From an uncultured Oscillospiraceae bacterium (GTDB taxonomy: Bacteria; Bacillota; Clostridia; Oscillospirales; Acutalibacteraceae), in contig CAJJPG010000049.1 in the NCBI GenBank assembly GCA_905193585.1, positions 1-12,395 of the forward strand: DNA of 12,395 bases. Direction: 5' to 3'. Positions 6,691 through 12,395 of the stretch are shown piece after piece (the stretch's first letter is position 1; every line of letters begins with the position of its first letter). Both the position numbers and the translations under genes were made by a program. A model generated the notes under the pieces. That model was not told where the DNA came from and searched no databases. It saw only the letters and a program-made list of their open reading frames with translations.

Positions 6691-8675
6691 ATTGCGTCTA
6701 CCTCCGCCATAATCTGTTTATTCATAAAGCCCTTTAGGTCCATAGCGCCGGACATACAGGCAACCGTGCAAGCGCCGCAGCCCTGGCACACAGCCTCGTT
6801 TACAACCGCTACGCGGCGAACCTTTGTGGTTCTGTCAGGCATTCTGAATTCTTTTTCAACATACGAAATAGCGCCGTAGGGGCAAACCTTTTCGCAGGTT
6901 GAGCAGCCGTTGCACATCATTTCATCAGAGTGCGCGACGCAGGGGTTGCCCGTAAGCTTATCCTTACAGAGGAGTCCTATAACCTTAGAGGCAGCCGCTC
7001 CCGCCTGGGAAACGGTTTCGGGTATATCCTTAGGTCCTTGGCATGTACCTGAAAGGAACACGCCCGCAGTGGGGCTTTCAACAGGACGAAGCTTGGGGTG
7101 CGCCTCGGTAAAGAAATCGTTTGTATCCATACTGGCAGTAAGCATTGTAGCAAGCGGACGGGCGGATTTATCCGGCTCGATAGCGGCGGCAAGCACCACT
7201 AAGTCTGCGTCTATATGCAGCTGTTTGCCGTAAATTAAATCGGAGCCCTGAACCTTTAGCTTATTACCCTCGGGCGATACCTTGCCCACCATACCCTTTA
7301 TGTAGTGAACGCCGTATTCCTCCACCGCGCGGCGGTAGAACTCATCAAAGTTTTTACCCGGGGTACGCACGTCTATATAGAACACATAAACCTCGGTATC
7401 GGGGTATTTATCCCTTATAAGCATTGCGTGCTTTGCGGTGTACATACAGCATATTTTAGAGCAATATTCCTTGCCCTTTTCAGCGCATGCCTCGCACCTT
7501 GAACCCACGCACTGAACGAAAACTATCGTGTGCGGATGCTCATGATCCGACGGGCGCAGAAGTGTACCGCCTGTAGGGCCTGCCGCGTTCATAAGGCGCT
7601 CTAATTCAAGCGACGTTATAACGTCCTTTGACTGGGAGTAAGCAAACTCGTCAAACTTTTCCATAGAAATTGGGTTAAAGCCCGTGGCAACTACTATTGC
7701 GCCGTATTTTTCCTTAACGTACTCGTCCTTTGCCTCGTAATCTATAGCGCCGGCGGAGCATACCTTGGAGCAAACGCCGCATTTGCCCGTTTTAAGCTTC
7801 ATACAGTGGTTCGGGTCGATCGTTGCAACCTTCGGCACTGCCTGGGCGAACGGAATGTAAATGGCACTGCGGTTATCCATACCGAGGTTAAACTCGTTGG
7901 GAACCTTCTTTTGCGGACATTTTTCTGTGCAAAGCCCGCAGCCCGTGCATATATCCTCTTTAACGTAACGCGCGCGGCGCTTAATTGTAACCTCAAAGTT
8001 ACCCACAAATCCGCCTACCTCGGTTACCTCGGAGTAGGAGAAAATGCGGATTTTATCGTTCTGCGCCACGTCCACCATTTTAGGCGTTAAAATACAGGCG
8101 GCGCAGTCGAGCGTGGGGAAAGTTTTATCAAGCTGAGCCATTTTGCCGCCTATTGTCGGCTTGGTTTCAACTATATCAACCGGGAAACCCGCGTCGGCAA
8201 TGTCAAGCGCGGTTTGAATACCCGCAATACCGCCGCCTATAACCAAGGCGCGCTTTGTAACGGGGCTTTCACCCGGGGTGAGCGGCGCGTTAAGGTTTAC
8301 CTTTGCAACCGCCGCTTTGGCAAGTATAATTGCCTTTTCGGTGCCTATGGGCATTTCTTTATGTACCCAGGAGCACTGCTCGCGGATATTTGCAATCTCC
8401 ACCATATAGGGGTTAAGCCCCGCGGCAGCCGCGGTCTTGCGGAATGTGGCTTCGTGCATACGGGGAGAGCATGAACATACCACAATGCCCGTAAGCTTAT
8501 ACTCGGCTATTGCATTTTTAATAATCTCCTGACCTGCCTGTGAGCACATATACTGATAATCGGTGGAGAAAACAACACCGGGTTCAGTTTTAAGAGCCTC
8601 TGCGACAGCCTTTACATCAACGGTGCCCGCAATGTTGGTGCCGCAGTGACATACGAATACTCCAATTCTTTGCAT
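6681..8675 (-). CDS. hdrA: Heterodisulfide reductase subunit A-like flavoprotein
   Basis: HdrA is the FAD- and iron-sulfur-rich core of Hdr complexes and the site of flavin-based electron bifurcation in well-studied examples. The 664 residues show the full methanogen-like layout. An N-terminal iron-sulfur domain has Cys9, 11, 44, 67, 69 and 101. A thioredoxin-reductase-like FAD fold has GGGIAG at 147-152 and the HdrA motif TLDCAAC at 188-194. An inserted ferredoxin domain has CTGCGLCTEKC at 243-253 and Cys291, 299, 302 and 306. The HdrA-specific VQCVGSRCEAC with CSKICC lies at 387-410. A C-terminal ferredoxin has CNGCSTCEKVC at 588-598 and CQGCGACTVAC at 630-640. Both ferredoxin parts are intact, as needed to exchange electrons with ferredoxin. 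AAGGAG precedes the ATG by 10 bases. No obvious loss or truncation is visible. Confidence 0.95.
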   Translation of the reverse strand: MQRIGVFVCHCGTNIAGTVDVKAVAEALKTEPGVVFSTDYQYMCSQAGQEIIKNAIAEYKLTGIVVCSCSPRMHEATFRKTAAAAGLNPYMVEIANIREQCSWVHKEMPIGTEKAIILAKAAVAKVNLNAPLTPGESPVTKRALVIGGGIAGIQTALDIADAGFPVDIVETKPTIGGKMAQLDKTFPTLDCAACILTPKMVDVAQNDKIRIFSYSEVTEVGGFVGNFEVTIKRRARYVKEDICTGCGLCTEKCPQKKVPNEFNLGMDNRSAIYIPFAQAVPKVATIDPNHCMKLKTGKCGVCSKVCSAGAIDYEAKDEYVKEKYGAIVVATGFNPISMEKFDEFAYSQSKDVITSLELERLMNAAGPTGGTLLRPSDHEHPHTIVFVQCVGSRCEACAEKGKEYCSKICCMYTAKHAMLIRDKYPDTEVYVFYIDVRTPGKNFDEFYRRAVEEYGVHYIKGMVGKVSPEGNKLKVQGSDLIYGKQLHIDADLVVLAAAIEPDKSARPLATMLTASMDTNDFFTEAHPKLRPVESPTAGVFLSGTCQGPKDIPETVSQAGAAASKVIGLLCKDKLTGNPCVAHSDEMMCNGCSTCEKVCPYGAISYVEKEFRMPDRTTKVRRVAVVNEAVCQGCGACTVACMSGAMDLKGFMNKQIMAEVDAICK

Positions 8676-8693
8676 ACGTTATTTTCTCCTTTC

Positions 8694-9086
8694 CTATTTA
8701 GAATATTTGCGCATGGCGCTCATAATCGCCTGCTGGGGAATATCGTCGTTAATTTTTTCGGGAATATCGTCAGCGGTCATGTGGTTGTTTCCCTTTTGAC
8801 GGATAGCTTCAAGGCGCACCGCCTCAATTATCTTTGCCGGCTCCACACCGCGCGGACAGCGCTCAACGCAGGCAAAGCAGGAAAGACATTTGTAAACCGA
8901 TTCCGATTTCATAAGGGTTTCAATATCGCCCGTTTCCACCATATAAACAAACTGGTGGGGGTGATATTCCATTTCATCGTATGAAGGGCAGGTGCCCGAG
9001 CATTTGCCGCAGCGCATACATTTAAGCGGATTAACGCCGCTTGCCCTTATAACCTGCTCCTTTAAAAGCTCTTTTTTATCAGGCAT
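8694..9086 (-). CDS. hdrC: Heterodisulfide reductase subunit C-like iron-sulfur protein
   Basis: This 130-residue protein relays electrons between HdrA and HdrB. Two canonical [4Fe-4S] motifs are present: CMRCGKCSGTC at residues 23-33 and CLSCFACVERC at 67-77, each followed by proline as in ferredoxins. The length is in the normal range for stand-alone soluble HdrC, and no membrane segment or signal peptide is seen. The gene overlaps the hdrB stop by 8 bases, has AAAGGAGG 6 bases upstream and ends 18 bases before hdrA. The hdrB-hdrC-hdrA order and spacing indicate translation of one stoichiometric complex. Confidence 0.94.
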   Translation of the reverse strand: MPDKKELLKEQVIRASGVNPLKCMRCGKCSGTCPSYDEMEYHPHQFVYMVETGDIETLMKSESVYKCLSCFACVERCPRGVEPAKIIEAVRLEAIRQKGNNHMTADDIPEKINDDIPQQAIMSAMRKYSK

Positions 9087-9885
9087 TTGTATCCTCCTTT
9101 ACGCCTAACGCCTCGGCTAATAATTCGGTGAAGTACACAACGGGTATATTGCTGCCGTTATGCACCAAATTGTACTTGCAAAGCGGGCAGGCGGTAACCG
9201 CCAGCTCCGCGCCGTGGCTTTCGGCACTGTTTGTAACGGCGTTGCTTTTTTTCTTTGCGCTCTCGGGGTCTTCAAGCGCAACATAGCCGCCGCAGCACTC
9301 GTTTCTGTAAGGGTAAATTACAGGCTCTGCGCCTATCGCCCTTATAAACTCCTCCATAATTGCAGGGTTTTCGGGGTCGTCAAACGCCATTACCTTGCCT
9401 GGGCGCAAAAGCAGGCAACCGTAATATGCGGCAATCTTTCTGCCCGTTAAGGGGTTTACTACCTTTTCTTTGATTTTATCAAAGCCTACAACGTCGCGCA
9501 AAAGCTCGAAATAGTGCATAACCTTTGTCTCGCCCGAATAAGGCTCTCTTTTTTCCTTATCCTGCGCAAGGTACAGATTAGCGCGGTTTCTGAACGTTTC
9601 GTCGTTAGTTATTTGGTAATTAGTCTGTTTAATAACATTATGGCAGGCGGAGCATACCGTAACAAGCGGTCTTTCCGCCTCTTTAGCGGCTATAAGCGCA
9701 CGAACGGAGGACAGCTTTGATGCTATCTCGTCGTTATTGCTTACAAACACGCCGCCGCAGCACTGCCAGTTCTCTATCTCGCATAATTCAACGCCCAAAA
9801 CCTCGGCGCATCTGCGGGCATAAAGGTCAAGCTGTTTAGCTTTTGTGCGGAGCGTGCAGCCGGGAAAATAACTGACCTTAATCAT
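9079..9885 (-). CDS. hdrB: Heterodisulfide reductase subunit B-like protein with two CCG domains
   Basis: HdrB carries two non-cubane [4Fe-4S] clusters that reduce a disulfide in methanogens. Both five-cysteine CCG motifs are complete in these 268 residues: Cys10, CCGG at 42-45 and CSAC at 78-81; then Cys157, CCGG at 197-200 and CPLC at 233-236. The active clusters therefore seem intact. The natural partner is unknown. CoM-S-S-CoB is not expected in such a bacterium and no DsrC is nearby, so HdrB may reduce another disulfide or hand electrons to the FrdAB pair. In the methanogen thiol:fumarate reductase, a CCG domain is fused to the FrdB-like subunit, which gives a precedent for that pairing. 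AGGGAGG precedes the ATG by about 7 bases, and the gene starts 21 bases after fumC. Confidence 0.93.
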   Translation of the reverse strand: MIKVSYFPGCTLRTKAKQLDLYARRCAEVLGVELCEIENWQCCGGVFVSNNDEIASKLSSVRALIAAKEAERPLVTVCSACHNVIKQTNYQITNDETFRNRANLYLAQDKEKREPYSGETKVMHYFELLRDVVGFDKIKEKVVNPLTGRKIAAYYGCLLLRPGKVMAFDDPENPAIMEEFIRAIGAEPVIYPYRNECCGGYVALEDPESAKKKSNAVTNSAESHGAELAVTACPLCKYNLVHNGSNIPVVYFTELLAEALGVKEDTNA

Positions 9886-9906
9886 TATTTTTCCTCCCTG
9901 AAAAAA

Positions 9907-11283
9907 CTAAACCATCTGCTCGGGGTGGAATACCTCGTCAAATTTTTCTTCGGTTAAAAAGCCCAATTCCACGCAAGCCTGCTTTAAGGAAATATTATCC
10001 TTAAACGCCTTTTTGGCGGTTTTAGCCGCGTTTTCGTAGCCTATGTAGGGGTTAAGCGCGGTAACAAGCATAAGCGAATTGTGCAGGTTGTGATACATTT
10101 TATCCTTATTTGCGGTAATTCCCACAGCGCACTTATTGTTAAAGGAAACAATAGCCTCTGCAAGCAAGCGGGCGGACTGCAAGAAATTATAAGCCGCAAC
10201 AGGCATAAATACGTTAAGCTCAAAGTTACCCTGAGAAGCCGCAATACCTACTGCAACATCGTTACCCATTACCTGAACGGCAACCATTGTTACCGCCTCG
10301 CACTGGGTGGGGTTTACTTTACCCGGCATTATTGAAGAACCCGGCTCGTTTTCGGGAATATGGATTTCCCCGAGACCGTCGCGCGGACCCGATGCTAACC
10401 AGCGAACGTCGTTCGCTATCTTCATCATATCGCAGGCGGTAGCCTTAATTGCGCCGTGCGCAAAAACAAATTCGTCCTTTGAAGTAAGGGCGTGGAATTT
10501 ATTTGCGGCGGTTACAAATGGCTTGCCCGTAAGCTCTGCAACCTTTGCGGCAACAAGCTCCGAAAAGCCCTTAGGTGCATTAAGACCCGTGCCGACGGCA
10601 GTGCCGCCGAGAGCTAACTCATAAAGCGGCTTTACAGCCATTTTAAGCAGTTCTGCGTCGCGTTCAAGGCTTGCCCTCCAGCCTGAAATTTCTTGGCTGA
10701 ACTTAATGGGAGTAGCGTCCTGCAAATGGGTTCTGCCTGATTTTACAATGCCCTCGTTTTCAGCCTCTAATTTTTTAAAGGTATTTATTAAAAGCTCTAT
10801 TGCGGGCAAAAGTTTATCCTCAATAGCTACAACCGCCGAAATATGCATAGCGGTCGGGAAGGTGTCGTTTGAGGACTGGCTCATATTTATATCATCGTTC
10901 GGGTGGCAAAGCTTTTCGCCCGCAATTTGGTTAGCGCGGTTTGCAATAACCTCGTTTGCGTTCATATTGGACTGCGTACCCGACCCCGTCTGCCAAACAA
11001 CAAGCGGAAAATGGTCGTTAAGGCTGCCCGATATTACTTCATCGCACGCGGCGGAAATAGCCTTTACCTTCTGCGCCGTCATTTTTTCGGGCTTAAGCTC
11101 CGCATTGGCAAGCGCCGCCGCCTTTTTGAGTATGCCGAAGGCGTGGGTTATCTCACGCGGCATGGTTTCAATGCCTACGCCTATTTCAAAGTTTTCGTGG
11201 CTTCTCTCGGTCTGCGCCGCCCAAAGTCTGTCGGCGGGAACCTTCATTTCGCCCATAGAATCGTGTTCTATACGGTATTCCAT
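9907..11283 (-). CDS. fumC: Class II fumarate hydratase
   Basis: This enzyme interconverts malate and fumarate; in this operon it probably dehydrates malate to supply the fumarate reductase. The 458 residues match the iron-independent class II family. HPND (allosteric B-site) lies at residues 127-130, SQSSNDTFP at 135-143, the catalytic-histidine region GRTHLQDATP at 183-192 (His186) and the signature GSSIMPGKVNP at 315-325 with the flexible SS loop, Lys322 and Asn324. That signature is shared with aspartase and argininosuccinate lyase, but THLQDATP and HPND favour fumarase. AAGGGG lies 10 bases before the ATG, overlapping the mdh stop. Use of the oxygen-stable class II enzyme, not a [4Fe-4S] class I one, contrasts with the otherwise iron-sulfur-rich operon. 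Confidence 0.95.
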   Translation of the reverse strand: MEYRIEHDSMGEMKVPADRLWAAQTERSHENFEIGVGIETMPREITHAFGILKKAAALANAELKPEKMTAQKVKAISAACDEVISGSLNDHFPLVVWQTGSGTQSNMNANEVIANRANQIAGEKLCHPNDDINMSQSSNDTFPTAMHISAVVAIEDKLLPAIELLINTFKKLEAENEGIVKSGRTHLQDATPIKFSQEISGWRASLERDAELLKMAVKPLYELALGGTAVGTGLNAPKGFSELVAAKVAELTGKPFVTAANKFHALTSKDEFVFAHGAIKATACDMMKIANDVRWLASGPRDGLGEIHIPENEPGSSIMPGKVNPTQCEAVTMVAVQVMGNDVAVGIAASQGNFELNVFMPVAAYNFLQSARLLAEAIVSFNNKCAVGITANKDKMYHNLHNSLMLVTALNPYIGYENAAKTAKKAFKDNISLKQACVELGFLTEEKFDEVFHPEQMV

Positions 11284-11297
11284 TTCTGTATTACCCC

Positions 11298-12242
11298 TTA
11301 TATGTCAAGATTGCTTATAACGTCCTTTAATGTATCGGCGCTCTTACGTAACAGCGTTACTTCTTCGTCCGTCATAGGAACGTTTACCTTGCCTCTTACG
11401 CCCTCATGTCCTACCATATTAAGGGTGCTGAGCGCAACATTTTCAATTCCGTATTCTCCGTGCATCATGGTAGAAACGGTCATTGTGGTGTCAATTCCGC
11501 CGAGCAGACATTTGCAGATGTGGCAAACGGATACCGAAACGGCATAGAATGTAGCGCCCTTTCTTGCAATAACGCGCGCACCCGATTTTCTTACATACTG
11601 CTCAATCTCGCCGAAATCAAGCTCGGGGGTGTTAATGCCGGGGGTGGTTATAAGCTTTTTGCACTCTTTAATCGGAACGTTCGAGATATTGGCAACCGAC
11701 CACGGAATGAAAGAAGAATCGCCGTGCTCACCGAAAACATAAGCGTGAACGTTGCTCTGGTTTATGTTGTAGTACTCGGAAAGTCTTGAGCGCAGACGAG
11801 CGGTATCAAGAATAGTACCCGAGCCGATTATGCGGTTTTCGGGCAGACCCGACATCTTATAGAAAGTATATGTAAGAATATCAACCGGGTTGCTTACTAT
11901 AATATAGGTTGCGTCCGGCGCGTATTTGGTAATTTCGGGGATTATCTGTTTTGTTATGTTGACGTTGGTCTGTGCAAGCTCCAGTCTTGACTGACCCGGC
12001 TTTCTTGCAATACCCGAGGTTACAATTACAATGTCGGAATTAACCGCGTCGCGGTAATCGCCCGCATAGATTGAGCAAGCGCCGCAAAAAGGCGTACCCT
12101 GGCGGATGTCGAGCGCCTCGCCGAGAGCCTTTTCGTTATTGATATCTATCATAACGATTTCCGAGGCAAGCCCCATTACTGTAAGCGTATAAGCGATGGT
12201 GGAACCTACGCTTCCGGTTCCGATAATTGATACTTTGTTCAT
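11298..12242 (-). CDS. mdh: Malate dehydrogenase of the lactate/malate dehydrogenase family
   Basis: This 314-residue NAD-dependent 2-hydroxyacid dehydrogenase probably reduces oxaloacetate to malate for the next enzyme, fumarase. The Rossmann GTGSVG is at residues 8-13 with Asp33 for NAD. Catalytic residues are Arg86, Asp146, Arg149 and His173 (GEHGD). In general the sequence looks like L-lactate dehydrogenase (GSGTILDTARL, HAYVFGEHGDSSF). However, the specificity position 102 in the substrate loop is Arg (ARKPGQSR, Arg80), as in malate dehydrogenases, where lactate dehydrogenases have Gln. Thr231, at the position of lactate dehydrogenase Thr246, remains lactate-like. The substrate loop and the fumC neighbour decide for malate. 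It is the first gene of the operon, with its own promoter and a moderate GGAAGGTG ribosome site. Automatic annotation may call it lactate dehydrogenase. Confidence 0.85.
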   Translation of the reverse strand: MNKVSIIGTGSVGSTIAYTLTVMGLASEIVMIDINNEKALGEALDIRQGTPFCGACSIYAGDYRDAVNSDIVIVTSGIARKPGQSRLELAQTNVNITKQIIPEITKYAPDATYIIVSNPVDILTYTFYKMSGLPENRIIGSGTILDTARLRSRLSEYYNINQSNVHAYVFGEHGDSSFIPWSVANISNVPIKECKKLITTPGINTPELDFGEIEQYVRKSGARVIARKGATFYAVSVSVCHICKCLLGGIDTTMTVSTMMHGEYGIENVALSTLNMVGHEGVRGKVNVPMTDEEVTLLRKSADTLKDVISNLDI

Positions 12243-12274
12243 AATGCACCTTCCATTATTACAATATTCTACTT

Positions 12275-12304
12275 ATTATAACATATATCGAGCGGTTTTG
12301 TAAA
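12275..12304 (-). promoter_or_regulatory. Sigma-A-type promoter of the mdh-frdA operon
   Basis: On the - strand TTTACA (12304-12299) and TATAAT (12280-12275) are separated by 18 bases. TG at 12283-12282 makes an extended -10 (TGTTATAAT). Transcription should start near 12268, leaving a leader of about 25 bases before the mdh ATG. No comparable promoter was seen in the short gaps inside the operon, so this one probably drives all eleven genes. Confidence 0.8.
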
Positions 12305-12320
12305 TACACTATTTGCATAA
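12296..12320. promoter_or_regulatory. Imperfect palindrome over the -35 box, candidate operator
   Basis: TTTTGTAAATA (12296-12306) and TATTTGCATAA (12310-12320) form a dyad around CAC, with 9 of 11 positions symmetric. It covers the -35 hexamer of the mdh promoter, a position suited to a repressor. It does not match a Rex or FNR consensus well. The region is AT-rich, so chance symmetry is possible. Confidence 0.4.
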
Positions 12321-12342
12321 TTCTATTATAAATATGATATAA

Positions 12343-12389
12343 GTAAATTCTCAAAGTAAATGCAACAGTAGAATTTACGATTGCATTTA
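12343..12389. repeat. Two interlocked 9-bp inverted repeats upstream of the promoter
   Basis: GTAAATTCT (12343-12351) pairs with AGAATTTAC (12370-12378), and TAAATGCAA (12357-12365) pairs with TTGCATTTA (12381-12389). Both are perfect, and their arms alternate. No gene is seen between 12243 and the window end. This could be a regulator-binding region or part of an element belonging to the gene beyond the window. Confidence 0.45.
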
Positions 12390-12395
12390 GTGAGA

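Noticed and set aside
6681..9885. Methanogen heterodisulfide reductase acting on CoM-S-S-CoB
   Set aside because: The subunits are alike, but the context is bacterial (thiN, sigma-A promoter, Shine-Dalgarno spacing) and no methanogenesis gene or hydrogenase is present.
10706..11547. Long open frames of over 200 codons on the + strand opposite fumC and mdh
   Set aside because: They are antisense shadows of strongly conserved genes, with no family motifs and no sensible ribosome sites.
11298..12242. L-lactate dehydrogenase
   Set aside because: General similarity is high, but Arg80 at the specificity position and the adjacent fumarase favour malate dehydrogenase.
12275..12320. Rex or FNR binding site at the mdh promoter
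   Set aside because: The dyad does not match TTGTTAA-N4-TTAACAA or TTGAT-N4-ATCAA closely enough to name the regulator.

Overview
The window looks like a chromosomal segment of an anaerobic Gram-positive bacterium, most likely a Clostridia-type Firmicute. This is an inference from strong AGGAGG-type ribosome binding sites, tightly overlapping genes, a low-to-medium G+C content judged by eye, an oxygen-sensitive iron-sulfur proteome and a thiN-type thiamine pyrophosphokinase. I see no RNA gene, mobile element or CRISPR array.

Left edge (1-1122): a possible partial reading frame, then thiamine pyrophosphokinase on the + strand ending in a strong intrinsic terminator (704-742). Facing it on the - strand is a 104-residue, three-helix membrane protein with a PQ-loop-like motif. 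A 15-bp hairpin lies between that gene and the large operon.

The rest (1123-12242) is one tightly packed - strand operon of eleven genes. In transcription order it encodes malate dehydrogenase, class II fumarase, HdrB, HdrC, HdrA, an MvhD/FlxD-type protein, FlxC, FlxB, FlxA, a fumarate-reductase-type iron-sulfur subunit and a fumarate-reductase-type flavoprotein. Gaps inside it are at most 23 bases and many genes overlap. A good sigma-A-type promoter (TTTACA, 18 bp, TGTTATAAT) lies just upstream of mdh, with an imperfect palindrome over its -35 box.

Together the genes encode the reductive branch of the TCA cycle from oxaloacetate to succinate, in pathway order. The last step appears to be carried out by a soluble complex in which an NADH:heterodisulfide-reductase-type module (FlxABCD-HdrABC) is combined with a fumarate reductase that has no membrane anchor. 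FlxABCD-HdrABC in sulfate reducers is proposed to be a flavin-based electron-bifurcating NADH dehydrogenase. My hypothesis is that fumarate is the high-potential acceptor here, so that NADH oxidation by fumarate could drive ferredoxin reduction. The window lacks DsrC, hydrogenase, formate dehydrogenase, cytochrome b and any quinone-reactive subunit. The complex and its bifurcation are inferred from gene content and motifs and have not been shown.
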